Positions 16,651-25,977 of a stretch of DNA of 64,000 nt are shown in pieces. Every line of letters starts with the position of its first letter. The first letter of the stretch is position 1. The stretch comes from Streptomyces roseolus. GTDB taxonomy: Bacteria; Actinomycetota; Actinomycetes; Streptomycetales; Streptomycetaceae. The notes under the pieces were generated by a model. The model was given only the letters and a program-made list of their open reading frames with translations, was not told where the DNA came from and did no database searches. Made by a program: the position numbers and the translations under genes. Where the stretch lies: NCBI RefSeq assembly GCF_014649855.1, contig NZ_BMTV01000028.1:1-64000 (forward strand). Reading direction: 5' to 3'.

Positions 16651-16732
16651 GAGCGCACGCGGGGCAGGCGCGTACGGGCAGGAGCGCACGCGGGGCAGGC
16701 GCGTACGGGCAGGAGCGCACGCGGGGCAGGCG
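16649..16732. repeat. 31-bp tandem repeat, about 2.7 copies
   Basis: Two identical 31-bp units (16649-16679 and 16680-16710) and a partial third copy (16711 to about 16732) lie between the hypothetical gene and the convergent MOSC gene. Each unit contains GGAGCGCACGCGGGGCAGG. The first unit overlaps the TAG stop. The exact repeats suggest recent slippage. Confidence 0.85.
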
Positions 16733-16737
16733 TCGCG

Positions 16738-17283
16738 TCAGACGCGCTCCAGCGGGCGGTGCGGTTCGGCCGGCAGTTCGACGCGGACGGGGTCGCCGGG
16801 GCGCACCTCGCCGCCGGTCAGGACGATGCCCATGATCCCGGCCTTGCGGACGAGCGCGCCGTCGGCGTCGCGGCCCACGACCTGCTTGAGCAGGCCGTGG
16901 CGGAAGCCGTCGATCTGGGCGCAGGGGTTGCGCAGCCCGGTGATCTCGACGACGGCCTCCGCGCCGAGGTGGAGGCGGGTGCCGGTGGGCAGGGCGAGCA
17001 GGTCGACGCCGCGGGTGGTGACGTTCTCGCCGAGGTCGCCGGGGGCCACGGCGAAGCCGGCTTCGGCGACCTCGTCGAAGAGCTCGGCGTGGATGAGGTG
17101 GACCTGGCGGAGGTTCGGCTGGGTCGGGTCCTGGGCGACGCGCGACCGGTGCTTGACCGTGACGCCCGCGTGCACGTCGCCGTCCACGCCGAGGCCGGCG
17201 AGGAGCGTGATGCTCTCGCGGTTGGGCTTGGTGAAGGAGTAGGTGCCGTTGCTGCTGACCGTGGTGACGATGCCGTCGTCCAT
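16738..17283 (-). CDS. MOSC-domain protein
   Basis: The 181-residue protein contains VDGDVHAG and the conserved cysteine region LRNPCAQIDGF, characteristic of MOSC (molybdenum cofactor sulfurase C-terminal) proteins of the YiiM type. They bind Moco and often serve in reduction of N-hydroxylated compounds. It is a single-domain protein with no reductase partner nearby. The ATG at 17283 is preceded by a GGGGGG stretch. The substrate is unknown. Confidence 0.85.
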   Translation of the reverse strand: MDDGIVTTVSSNGTYSFTKPNRESITLLAGLGVDGDVHAGVTVKHRSRVAQDPTQPNLRQVHLIHAELFDEVAEAGFAVAPGDLGENVTTRGVDLLALPTGTRLHLGAEAVVEITGLRNPCAQIDGFRHGLLKQVVGRDADGALVRKAGIMGIVLTGGEVRPGDPVRVELPAEPHRPLERV

Positions 17284-17329
17284 GGGCGACCCCCCTGGTG
17301 CGCGCTGCTGACCGGATCCGCCTTCGACC

Positions 17330-18424
17330 CTACTCCGGGCGGTCCACGCGCTCCTCGCGCAGGGTGGCGCCGACGTCGTGGAGGTGGCCGAGGGCCTGCC
17401 GGTAGGAGTCGACGAAGCCGGTCTCGGTGTACGGGACGCCCAGGGCCCCGCAGTGGGCTCGGACGGCGGGCTGGGCGAGGCGGAGGTGGGGGCGGGGCAT
17501 CGACGGGAAGAGGTGGTGCTCGACCTGGTAGTTGAGGCCGCCGAGGAACCAGTCGGTGAGGACGCCGCCCCGGATGTTGCGGGAGGTGAGGACCTGGCGG
17601 CGCAGGTGGCCCCAGCTGTCGCCGTCCTCGTGCTCGTCGGGCCGCTCCATGCCCTTGTGGTTGGGGGCGAAGGCGAGGCCGAGGTGGACGCCGAAGAGCA
17701 TCTGGTGGACGAGCGCGAAGACCAGGGCCTGGGCGGGCGTGAGGGCGGTGAGGAGCAGCGCCGCGTACCCGGCGAAGTGGAGGACGAGCAGGGCGGCTTC
17801 GGTGAGGCGTTCGCGCCGGGTGCGGTACGGGCCGTCCTTCGCGAGCAGGGCCTGGACGCCGTACAGCTTGAGCGCGAGGCCCTCCAGGGTGGTCAGCGGG
17901 AAGAAGAGCAGCGCCTGGTGGCGGGTGAGGAAGCCGCGCAGACCGGTGCGGCCCGCGGTCTGGTGCTCGGCGAAGACGAGGACGTCGGCGGCGACGTCCG
18001 GGTCCTTGTCGAGGTGGTTGGGGTTCGCGTGGTGGCGGTTGTGCTTGTCGTTCCACCACTCGCGGCTCATGCCGAGGAGGAGGTTGGCGTGGACGAGCTG
18101 GATGACGCGGCCGGCCCGGCGGTCGGCGGTGATCTGGGCGTGGCCGGCGTCGTGGGCGAGGAAGGCGGCGCGGGCGGAGAGCAGCGCGAGGGGCACGGCG
18201 AGCAGGACGCACCACCAGGCGGGGCCGGTGAGGAGGAGGGCGCCGGCGACGGCGGCGAAGCCGAGGAGGGTGACGGCGATGTCCCGGGCATACCAGCCGG
18301 GGCGGTGTTCGAGCAGCCCCTGGCTCCGCACCAGGCGGAGGAGCGGGGAGAACTCGCTGCCGGCGGCCCGGTTCCGTGCGGCGGGCGGCGCCGGGGCGGG
18401 TGCGAGGGCGGTGGCCTGGGACAT
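17330..18424 (-). CDS. membrane fatty-acid (acyl) desaturase
   Basis: This 364-residue protein has the three His boxes of the membrane di-iron desaturases: HDAGH, HNRHH and QVEHH, with hydrophobic helices between them. The QVEHH form is typical of the DesA/Delta-6-like acyl-lipid or acyl-CoA desaturase family. It should introduce a double bond into membrane fatty acids, with electrons from a ferredoxin. Regiospecificity cannot be read from the sequence. It stands alone, 46 bp upstream of the MOSC gene on the same strand. Confidence 0.9.
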   Translation of the reverse strand: MSQATALAPAPAPPAARNRAAGSEFSPLLRLVRSQGLLEHRPGWYARDIAVTLLGFAAVAGALLLTGPAWWCVLLAVPLALLSARAAFLAHDAGHAQITADRRAGRVIQLVHANLLLGMSREWWNDKHNRHHANPNHLDKDPDVAADVLVFAEHQTAGRTGLRGFLTRHQALLFFPLTTLEGLALKLYGVQALLAKDGPYRTRRERLTEAALLVLHFAGYAALLLTALTPAQALVFALVHQMLFGVHLGLAFAPNHKGMERPDEHEDGDSWGHLRRQVLTSRNIRGGVLTDWFLGGLNYQVEHHLFPSMPRPHLRLAQPAVRAHCGALGVPYTETGFVDSYRQALGHLHDVGATLREERVDRPE

Positions 18425-18927
18425 GGGAGGGCTCCGGCTTCTGTGAGGTGGCCTGCCGCCGTCCGCGCCGAGGGCCGGTGACAGGTCTTCACCTTAGGAA
18501 TCCGTGACGGGACGGAGCCATGGCGTCACCACCCGTCCACGGGCGGGGGCGGACCGGGGCCCGGGGGTGGGGCGTTCCCCACCCCCGGGCGAGGCAGGGG
18601 GGCCGCCCTCCGCCTCCGTCAGGGGGTCGCACTCCGCCTCGGCGGGGGGCCACATTCCGTCCGACGCTCGGGGTCGCACTTCGGCCGACGCTCGGGGTCG
18701 CACTTCGGCCGACGCTCGGGGTCGCACTCCGGCCGAGGCCCAGGGTCGCCCTCCGGCCGAGGACCGGGCTCCTCGCCCGCCGGGGCAGGGGGCGGCGCTG
18801 CGGCCGGGGCACGGTTTTCCGCTCCGGCCAAGCCCGGTGCGCATGTGTCGGGTGTCACGCACGGATGTGCGCGGTCGGGGGCTCGGGTGGGGTAGGGTCG
18901 GCCGCTCCGTCTCGCAGGTAGTCATAT
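18425..18927. other. long intergenic region with repeats
   Basis: About 500 bp between the divergent desaturase and SNF2 genes contain no convincing gene. Open frames here encode only low-complexity repeats. A 24-bp tandem repeat at about 18662-18733 is the main feature. The A/T-richer last 50 bp before 18928 probably holds the helicase promoter. Confidence 0.5.
18662..18733. repeat. 24-bp tandem repeat
   Basis: Three near-identical 24-bp units, each containing GACGCTCGGGGTCGCACT, run from about 18662 to 18733, with decayed copies continuing on both sides (roughly 18610-18775). Translated on the minus strand they give an 8-residue ASAEVRPR-type repeat. Unit length divisible by three is the only coding-like property. 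Confidence 0.75.
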
Positions 18928-21900
18928 GTGGGGAATGTGTTGACGTCGTCGTTCCGCTCCTCCGGCCCCGGTTCCGAACCCTCCGTCCCGCCCGTCACCC
19001 CCGCCCCGGCGCCCGGCGCCGGTGCTCCGGCCGCCGTCTTCCTCCCCGCCGACCCGCCCCGGGCCGGCCGGATCGCGCTCTGGTCGCCCGCCGGCGAACC
19101 GCTGCCCGCGCCGCCGGGGGCGGTGGAGGACGTGCTCACGGTGGTGGACGGGGCGGACCTCCGGCCGGTGACCGTCCCCGCGGCGCTGCTGCCGGTACGG
19201 GACGCGCTGCCGTACCTCGCCGCGGCCCGGCTCTCCGGCGGGTCCGACCCGGCGGCCGCGTTCTGGGGCGGCGCGGCGCTCCTCGCCCTGGACCTCGTCG
19301 CGCGCGGCCTGCTGCTGCCCGGGGTGACCGCGGACGGTCACGACGCGTGGCGGGCCGGGCCGTTGGGGCCCGAGGAGCTGGACCGGATGCGTACGCTCGC
19401 CGCGTCGATGCCGCCGACCGCGCACGCCACCCCGCTGGCCCCCGCGGAGGAAGCGGAGGAGACGGAGGACTGGCTGCTGCCCGAGCCGGAGGAGCTGCTG
19501 CGGTCCTTCCTCGACGCGGTCGCCGACGCCCTCCCCCGTACCCCGGCCGCCGCGCTCGCCGCGGGCGGCCCGGCGTTCGCGGCCGAGGAGGCGCGGTCCG
19601 TGCCCGAACAGCGGGCGTGGGCCGCCGATCTGGCGGCCGGTCACGACGCGGGCGTGCGGCTGTCGCTCCGCCTCGAACTGGTCGGCGGCGACGCGGCCGG
19701 GGCGGAGGCGCCGGGCTTCCGCGCGGTGCTCCAGCTGCACTCCGCCGCCGATCCCGCGGTGGTCGTGGACGCGGCCGACGCCTGGTCGGGCGCCGGACCC
19801 GCGGCGGCGGCGCTCGGACCGCGCGCCCGGGTGGACGCGCTGCTCGCGCTGCGGCGGGCCGCCCGCGCCTGGCCCGCGCTCACCCCGCTGCTGACGGCCG
19901 CCGTGCCGGACTCGATGGAACTGGCCGACGAGGAGCTCGTGGAGCTGCTCGGTCCGGCGTCCCGGGCGCTGGCCGCGACCGGCATGCGGGTGCACTGGCC
20001 CCGAGAACTGACGGACCGGCTGACCGCCCGCGCCGAGATCGGACCGGTGGAGGCGGCGCCGGGGGCCGGTGCCGCGACCGGGCCCGTGGCCGGTGCCCCG
20101 TACGGCGGGGACGGGGACGAGGGGGACGGTGGCGGCGGTGTGCCGTCGTTCCTCTCGGCCGACGCGCTGCTCGCCTTCAACTGGCGCTTCTCGCTCGGCG
20201 ACCGGGAGCTGACCCGGGCGGAGCTCGACCGGCTCGCCGAGGCCGGACGGCCGTTGGTGCGGCTGCGTGACCGGTGGGTGCTGGTCGATCCGGCGGAGGT
20301 GCGGCGCGCACGCGAGCGGCAGGACCGCAAGGTGACGCCGGTCGACGCGCTCGCGGCCGTGCTCACCGGCACGACCGAGGTCGACGGCCACCGGTTCGAG
20401 GTGGTCGCGAGCGAGGCCCTGGAGCGGCTGCGCGAGCGGCTCTCCGACCCCGAGGGCGGGGCCCGTGAGGTGGCACAGCCGGCCGCGCTCGCCGCCACCC
20501 TGCGCGACTACCAGCTGCGCGGCCTGAACTGGCTGCACCGGATGACCTCGCTCGGCCTCGGCGGCTGCCTCGCCGACGACATGGGGCTCGGCAAGACCAT
20601 CACCGTCATCGCGCTCCATCTGCACCGGCAGGGCGAACCCGCCACCGCGGGCCCCACCCTGGTGGTCTGCCCGACCTCGCTGATGGGGAACTGGCAGCGG
20701 GAGTTCGAGCGGTTCGCCCCCGGCACGCGCGTGCGCCGCTTCCACGGCGCCGGCCGCGACCTGGACGGCCTCGGTGCCGGGGACGTCGTCCTCACCACGT
20801 ACGGCACGATGCGGCTCGACGCCGAGCGGCTCGCCGCCCCGGCGTGGGGGCTGCTGGTGGCGGACGAGGCCCAGCACGTGAAGAATCCTTACTCCGCCAC
20901 CGCCCGCCGGCTGCGGACGATCGGGGCACGCGCGCGTGTGGCGCTGTCCGGCACTCCGGTGGAGAACAACCTCTCCGAGCTGTGGGCGATCCTCGACTGG
21001 ACGACGCCCGGGCTGCTCGGCGGGCTCGGTGCCTTCCGGCGCCGGTACGCGGACGCCGTGGAGGGCGGCGGCGACCCGGCGGCCGCCGAGCGGCTCGGCG
21101 CGCTCGTCCGCCCGTTCCTGCTGCGCCGCCGCAAGTCCGACCCGGGCATCGCGCCGGAGCTGCCGCCCAAGACCGAGACCGACCGGGCCGTCTCCCTGAC
21201 GCCGGAACAGGCCGGTCTGTACGAGGCGGTGGTGCGCGAGAACCTGCTGGCCATCTCGGCGGCCGAGGGGATGGCGCGGCGCGGCCTCGTGGTGAAGCTG
21301 CTGACCTCGCTGAAGCAGATCTGCAACCACCCCGCCCAGTACCTGAAGGAGGAGCGGCCCCGGACCGCCGGCCGTTCGGGGAAGCTCGAACTCCTCGACG
21401 AGCTGCTCGACACGATCCTCTCCGAGGGGGCGAGCACCCTCGTCTTCACCCAGTACGTGGGGATGGCCAGGATCCTGGAGGCGCACCTGGCGGCGCGCGG
21501 GGTGCGGACGCGGTTCCTGCACGGCGGCACCCCGGTGGCGGAGCGGGAGGCGATGGTCGCCCGTTTCCAGGAGGGCGAGGTGCCGGTCTTCCTGCTGTCG
21601 CTGAAGGCGGCCGGTACGGGGCTCAACCTCACCCGGGCCGAGCACGTGGTGCACTACGACCGCTGGTGGAACCCCGCGGTGGAGGCGCAGGCCACCGACC
21701 GGGCGTACCGGATCGGGCAGACGCGTCCGGTGCAGGTGCACCGGCTCGTCGCGGAGGGGACGGTCGAGGACCGGATCGCGGCGCTGCTCGCACGCAAGCG
21801 CGCGCTGGCCGACGCGGTCCTCGGCGCGTCCGGGGACACGCCGGCCGAGCTGACCGAGCTGACCGACGCGGAACTGGCGGAACTGGTCTCCCTGCGCGGG

Positions 21901-21930
21901 GACGACGTCGCGAACGGGGACGGACGATGA
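18928..21930 (+). CDS. SNF2-family DEAD/DEAH-box helicase
   Basis: The 1000-residue protein carries a SNF2/Rad54-type ATPase: Walker A DDMGLGKT at about 549-556, DEAQ at 646-649, and in the second lobe SLKAAGTGLNLT and TDRAYRIGQTRPVQV. The first 450 residues form the Streptomyces-type N-terminal helicase-associated domain. These enzymes translocate on double-stranded DNA and may remodel protein-DNA complexes. The GTG at 18928 or the one at 18937 could be the start; neither has a strong site. Its TGA overlaps the ATG of the SWIM gene, so the two are translated together. Confidence 0.92.
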   Translation: MGNVLTSSFRSSGPGSEPSVPPVTPAPAPGAGAPAAVFLPADPPRAGRIALWSPAGEPLPAPPGAVEDVLTVVDGADLRPVTVPAALLPVRDALPYLAAARLSGGSDPAAAFWGGAALLALDLVARGLLLPGVTADGHDAWRAGPLGPEELDRMRTLAASMPPTAHATPLAPAEEAEETEDWLLPEPEELLRSFLDAVADALPRTPAAALAAGGPAFAAEEARSVPEQRAWAADLAAGHDAGVRLSLRLELVGGDAAGAEAPGFRAVLQLHSAADPAVVVDAADAWSGAGPAAAALGPRARVDALLALRRAARAWPALTPLLTAAVPDSMELADEELVELLGPASRALAATGMRVHWPRELTDRLTARAEIGPVEAAPGAGAATGPVAGAPYGGDGDEGDGGGGVPSFLSADALLAFNWRFSLGDRELTRAELDRLAEAGRPLVRLRDRWVLVDPAEVRRARERQDRKVTPVDALAAVLTGTTEVDGHRFEVVASEALERLRERLSDPEGGAREVAQPAALAATLRDYQLRGLNWLHRMTSLGLGGCLADDMGLGKTITVIALHLHRQGEPATAGPTLVVCPTSLMGNWQREFERFAPGTRVRRFHGAGRDLDGLGAGDVVLTTYGTMRLDAERLAAPAWGLLVADEAQHVKNPYSATARRLRTIGARARVALSGTPVENNLSELWAILDWTTPGLLGGLGAFRRRYADAVEGGGDPAAAERLGALVRPFLLRRRKSDPGIAPELPPKTETDRAVSLTPEQAGLYEAVVRENLLAISAAEGMARRGLVVKLLTSLKQICNHPAQYLKEERPRTAGRSGKLELLDELLDTILSEGASTLVFTQYVGMARILEAHLAARGVRTRFLHGGTPVAEREAMVARFQEGEVPVFLLSLKAAGTGLNLTRAEHVVHYDRWWNPAVEAQATDRAYRIGQTRPVQVHRLVAEGTVEDRIAALLARKRALADAVLGASGDTPAELTELTDAELAELVSLRGDDVANGDGR

Positions 21931-23348
21931 GCGGGTACGGGACGACGGACGGCTACGGGACGGTGGACGGCGGTTACGGGGCGGCGGACCGGGGCTCCGA
22001 GGAGCTCACCTTCGCGGCGGCGCCGCCGGTGCGCGGCGGGGCCTTCACCCGCACCTGGTGGGGCCGGGCGTGGCTCAAGGCGCTGGAGGACACGGCGCTC
22101 GACGGGCGGCAGGTGAAGGAGGGCCGGAGGCACGCGCGGGCGGGGGCCGTCGGCGCCGTGTCGGTGCGGCCCGGCCGGATCACCGCCGTCGTGCAGGACC
22201 CCGACGGCACGGCGTACCGCAGCGACGTGCTGGTGCGCACCCTGACCGACGAGGAGTGGGACCGGCTGCTCGACCTGGCCGTCGACAGCGCCGGGCACAT
22301 CGCCGCGCTCCTCGACCACGAGATGCCGCCGCACCTGGTGGAGGACGCGGCCGGGGTCGGGGTCGACCTGCTGCCGGGCATCGGGGACCTGGAGCCGGAG
22401 TGCGGCTGCGGGGCGTGGGACCACTGTCCGCACACGGCGGCGCTCTGCCACCAGGTGGCGCGGATCCTGGACGAGGACCCGTTCGCGCTGCTGCTCCTGC
22501 GGGGGCGGGGACAGCAGGCGGTCGTGGACGCGCTCCAGGTCCGCAGCGCGGCCCGCGCGGGCGGCGGGACGGCGGCCGGCGCGGTCCACGGGGCGGCGGC
22601 CGGGACCGGCGGGCCGCGGGGCGTGTCGGCGGCGGAGGCGTACGCGCTGCGGGACATCCTGCCGCCGCTGCCCGCCGTGCCGGTGCCGGACGCGGCGCCC
22701 GGGGAGCCTCCGGCCCTGGACACGGAGACGGACCCGGAGCCGGGGGTGGAGCCCGCCGCCCTGGAGTTCCTGGCCGCGGACACCGCCGCCCGCGCCCACC
22801 GGCTGCTGACGGAGCTGCTGGCCGGCCGCCCGGCCGGTCCGGCCCGGGGGCTCTCGTCCGGGGGACCTTCGGCCTGGGGGCTCTCGGCCGCCGAGGACGC
22901 GGTGCGGCTCGCGGCCGGCCGGCCGCCGGCCTGGATCGCGGGGCGCCTCGCGTCGGGCACCGGGCGTTCCCGCGCGGAGCTCGACGTGGCCACGCGCGCG
23001 TGGCGGTGGGGCGGGGCCGCGGCCCTCGCCGTACTGGAGGAGTCGTGGACGCCGGACGAGGCGGCCCTGGCCGTGGCGGAGGCCCGGCTGGCCGAGGCGT
23101 GGGAGGACGGCGAGGCTCCGGAGCTGAGCCGGTCCGGGGCGCGCTGGACGGCGGCGGGCGCGCGGGCGCAGCTGCGGCTCGGCGAGGACGGCCGCTGGTG
23201 GCCCTACCGCCGTACCGGCGGCGGATGGGTTCCGGCGGGTCCCGCGGACCGGGATCCGGCGGCGGCGTTCACGGCGGCGACGGTCGAGGGCGATCGGGAC
23301 GAGGATCCGGAGGGCGCGGACTCCGGCTCGCGCACCCTTTCGGAATGA
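21927..23348 (+). CDS. SWIM zinc-finger protein coupled to the SNF2 helicase
   Basis: The 473-residue protein has a SWIM motif CGCG...CPHTAALCH near residues 155-172 (CxCxnCxH), predicted to bind DNA or protein with zinc. A conserved N-terminal WWGRAWLKALED segment and Ala/Gly-rich linkers follow. Its ATG overlaps the helicase stop (21927-21930). SWIM proteins paired with SNF2 ATPases are common in actinobacteria, and the pair likely acts together on DNA. The exact process is unknown. Confidence 0.88.
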   Translation: MSGYGTTDGYGTVDGGYGAADRGSEELTFAAAPPVRGGAFTRTWWGRAWLKALEDTALDGRQVKEGRRHARAGAVGAVSVRPGRITAVVQDPDGTAYRSDVLVRTLTDEEWDRLLDLAVDSAGHIAALLDHEMPPHLVEDAAGVGVDLLPGIGDLEPECGCGAWDHCPHTAALCHQVARILDEDPFALLLLRGRGQQAVVDALQVRSAARAGGGTAAGAVHGAAAGTGGPRGVSAAEAYALRDILPPLPAVPVPDAAPGEPPALDTETDPEPGVEPAALEFLAADTAARAHRLLTELLAGRPAGPARGLSSGGPSAWGLSAAEDAVRLAAGRPPAWIAGRLASGTGRSRAELDVATRAWRWGGAAALAVLEESWTPDEAALAVAEARLAEAWEDGEAPELSRSGARWTAAGARAQLRLGEDGRWWPYRRTGGGWVPAGPADRDPAAAFTAATVEGDRDEDPEGADSGSRTLSE

Positions 23349-23667
23349 CCGGCAAAAGCCACGCAGTCTGATCACTTGTTGTCATTTTCGATACACATTC
23401 TCGCCCTCTTATAGGGCCAGTTTGATTGATAGAACCCTTCCTTCCATCGAGGTCACACGCCAATCGCGAACTGACTATGCTCCGCAGATGTGTTGCGCCG
23501 CGCTCACAGCGAGTCATGAACGCTGGGAGCGGGCGCCGACGGAGCACGGCCGCGAGGGGATGTTTCGAGCACCTGTGCGTGATCGATCGCATGTCCGCTC
23601 TTTTTCCTGACGGTACGTCGCCCCACTTCAGTCCTTTCCCCTTTCCGGACGTCGAGGGAAACCGTTG
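23349..23667. promoter_or_regulatory. A/T-rich leader and promoter region of conservon 2
   Basis: These 319 bp before cvnA of conservon 2 contain no convincing gene and are clearly richer in A/T than the flanks (for example near 23370-23445). They hold the likely promoter. I could not fix -35 and -10 boxes with confidence. The region upstream of conservon 3 has the same character, and both lead into a TTG-ATG tandem start. Confidence 0.5.
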
Positions 23668-25215
23668 ATGGTACGCGCAGGTTCAACTTCCAGAGCCAGG
23701 CCGGGTGTGATGGCTCCGGTGTGGCTCGTCCCCCCGGGGGTGCTGGCCGCCCTCTTCGCCCTAGGGCTGCTCTTCGCACCTGCGCAGATACGGACGCCGG
23801 TGGCCTGGTACGGCTTCGCCGCCGTCTCCCTCACGCTCGGCAGCAGCGCCCTGACCGTGCGCCTGACCCGGGCCGCCGAGGAGGCCCGGCACACCGGGGC
23901 GCTGAGGGCCGCCCGGCAGGCCCACGCGGAGAGCGAGGCCGCGCTGCTCGCGCGCCTCGCCGACCAGCGGACGGCCACGGTATGGATGGCCGAGGAGCTG
24001 CTCCCCGCCGCCGTCGCCCGGCTCCAGAAGGGCGACTCCACCTCGGAGATCGTGAACTCGGTGCGCGTCGGCGAGCACCTCGACGACGGCTTCACCGAGG
24101 CGCTCAAGGGAGCGCTGAGGACGCTGCTGCTCGCCGTCGAGGCCGAGGAGAACACGCGGGACTCCTCCCAGCGCGCCCTGGTGGCCGTCGCCCGCCGCGT
24201 CCAGGCGATCGTCCACCAGCTGGCCAAGGACCTCCGCGAGATGCAGATGGTCCACGGCACGGACCTCGTCCTCGCCCGCGGCCTGCAGGACGTCGACCAC
24301 CGCAACGCCCTGATCGGCCGTCTCGCCGCCAGCATCGCCGTCCTCGGCGACGCCCGCCCCGGACGCCAGTGGTCGAAGCCCATCCCCCTCTACGACGTGC
24401 TGCGCGGCGCGATGTCGCGCATCGTCGACTACCCCCGGGTCAAGCTCCAGTCGGTCACCGAGGCCGCGGTCATCGGCCCCGGCGCCGAGCCCCTGATCCA
24501 CCTGCTCGCCGAACTCCTCGACAACGCGACGACGTTCTCGCCCCCGCACTCCCCCGTGGAGGTGAGCGCCGTCGAGGTGCCCTCGGGCATCGCGATCGAG
24601 ATCGAGGACCGCGGCGTCGGCCTCACCGAGGAGGTCCGCCAGCGCATCAACCGGGTGATGACGGACTCGGCCTCGGGCCTCTTCCTCGCCGGCCTGGGCG
24701 AGGTCACCCAGCTCGGTCTGCCGGTGGTGAGCCGGCTGGCCCGCGAGTACGGCTGCGACGTCGACCTGCGCCCCTCCGCCTACGGAGGCGTACGGGCCGT
24801 GATCCTCGTACCCCGGCGCCTGATCACCACGGTGGAGAAGCCCGTCGTGAGAACCCCCGAGCCCGCCCGGAAGCGCGCGACCGGCCCCGTCCGGCCCCTG
24901 CCGTCGCGCGGCGGCGCCACGGTGCCGCCGCCGGCCCCGGAGCCGCTGCCCGTGCCGCCGCCCACCCCCATGCTCCCCACCTCCTTCGACGAGGGCGCGG
25001 CGCCCTACATCGACGGGACGACCCTCAACGGTCTGCCCCGCCGCCGCCGTGACTCCCCCGTCCCGACGCCGGTCCTCCGCACCGGCCCCGAGCCCGCCCC
25101 CGCCCCCACCTCCGCACGCCAGCCCGGGCTGATGTGGGAGGCCTTCAACGGCACCAAGCGCTCGGACTCCGCATCCCCCGCTCCGCACAGCCAGCTGTCT
25201 GATGAGGTCGAATAA
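23668..25215 (+). CDS. cvnA: CvnA, sensor histidine-kinase-like protein of conservon 2
   Basis: The 515-residue protein has two N-terminal membrane helices (about 15-35 and 43-60) with almost no extracytoplasmic loop. A coiled-coil region, an H-box-like LQDVDHRNALIGRLAAS and a HATPase domain (ELLDNATTFSPP, GIAIEIEDRGVGLT) follow, then a Pro-rich tail from about residue 390. Without a large sensor loop it may sense within the membrane or through partners. The ATG at 23668 follows GAGGGA; a TTG one codon earlier is possible. The gene ends 1 bp before cvnB. Confidence 0.92.
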   Translation: MVRAGSTSRARPGVMAPVWLVPPGVLAALFALGLLFAPAQIRTPVAWYGFAAVSLTLGSSALTVRLTRAAEEARHTGALRAARQAHAESEAALLARLADQRTATVWMAEELLPAAVARLQKGDSTSEIVNSVRVGEHLDDGFTEALKGALRTLLLAVEAEENTRDSSQRALVAVARRVQAIVHQLAKDLREMQMVHGTDLVLARGLQDVDHRNALIGRLAASIAVLGDARPGRQWSKPIPLYDVLRGAMSRIVDYPRVKLQSVTEAAVIGPGAEPLIHLLAELLDNATTFSPPHSPVEVSAVEVPSGIAIEIEDRGVGLTEEVRQRINRVMTDSASGLFLAGLGEVTQLGLPVVSRLAREYGCDVDLRPSAYGGVRAVILVPRRLITTVEKPVVRTPEPARKRATGPVRPLPSRGGATVPPPAPEPLPVPPPTPMLPTSFDEGAAPYIDGTTLNGLPRRRRDSPVPTPVLRTGPEPAPAPTSARQPGLMWEAFNGTKRSDSASPAPHSQLSDEVE

Positions 25216-25216
25216 C

Positions 25217-25624
25217 ATGCAGCCACTGCCCAACATCGACTGGATGCTCACCGAGCTCGTGGGCGGCGTTCCGCACGTACGACACGTCGTCGTCCTCTCC
25301 GCGGACGGCCTCAGCATCGGCCAGGCCAACACCGCTCCCGACACCGCCGACGCGATCGCCGCCGCCTGTTCCGGCATCCAGAGCCTCGCCCGGGCGATCG
25401 CGCAGATGTTCCCGCACGGCAACGGCACCACCCACATGGTCGGGATCGAGGCCGACGGCGGCTACTTCTCCCTGATGGCGGCCGGGCCCGGCGCCTACCT
25501 GGCCGTCCTCGCCGACGCGGAGGTCGACGCGGGGCTCCTCGGCGACCGGATGCGGACGCTCGTCACCAGGATCGGCCGGCACATGACCAGTCCGCCGCGT
25601 GAAGACGTCCGGCAGGCGATGTGA
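25217..25624 (+). CDS. cvnB: CvnB, Roadblock/LC7 protein of conservon 2
   Basis: The 135-residue protein contains IDWMLTELVGGVPHVRHVVVLSADG and a Roadblock fold ending in a basic RIGRHM helix. The ATG at 25217 is used because GAGG lies 9 nt upstream. Its stop overlaps the GTG of cvnC (GTGA at 25621-25624). Its partner should be the CvnD encoded at 25958. Confidence 0.92.
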   Translation: MQPLPNIDWMLTELVGGVPHVRHVVVLSADGLSIGQANTAPDTADAIAAACSGIQSLARAIAQMFPHGNGTTHMVGIEADGGYFSLMAAGPGAYLAVLADAEVDAGLLGDRMRTLVTRIGRHMTSPPREDVRQAM

Positions 25625-25977
25625 CCTCGGACAACCCGAAGCCCTGGGAGGAGGGCACCCCCGTACCGCTGTACGTCATCACCGGCGGCGAGGGGTCCTC
25701 GGCCAAGACCTTCGACCTGGTCACGCTGATCGCGACGAGGTCCGCGCCGGACCCCTCGATGCAGCCCGAACAGGCGTCCATCCTCACCATGTGCGAGTAC
25801 CCGCTGTCGGTGGCCGAGGTCTCGGCCTACCTCAGCCTTCCGTTCAGCGTCGTCACCGTGCTGCTGTCCCAGCTCGTCGACGACCAGCGCGTCGAGGCGA
25901 TTGCACCCGTCCCCGTCGCGGCCTTCCCCGACCGGGGCCTTCTGGAGGCGGTGATCCATGGACTACGCAGACTCTGA
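25621..25977 (+). CDS. cvnC: CvnC, DUF742 protein of conservon 2
   Basis: This 118-residue DUF742 protein has the PLYVITGGEG start and the SVAEVSAYLSLPFSVVTVLLSQL winged-helix-like segment, ending in HGLRRL. The GTG start overlaps the cvnB stop. It overlaps cvnD by 20 bp at 25958-25977. Confidence 0.92.
   Translation: MTSDNPKPWEEGTPVPLYVITGGEGSSAKTFDLVTLIATRSAPDPSMQPEQASILTMCEYPLSVAEVSAYLSLPFSVVTVLLSQLVDDQRVEAIAPVPVAAFPDRGLLEAVIHGLRRL

Noticed and set aside
18662..18733. CRISPR-like array
   Set aside because: The units are directly abutting, with no spacers and no cas genes.
18489..18925. Repeat-protein gene on the minus strand (ASAEVRPR units)
   Set aside because: No start with a good site, no recognisable flanking domain, and the repeat explains the open frame.
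18922..21741. A 939-residue open frame on the minus strand opposite the SNF2 gene
   Set aside because: It is a mirror of the GC-rich SNF2 coding strand, with no recognisable domain and Arg/Gly/Pro-rich content.
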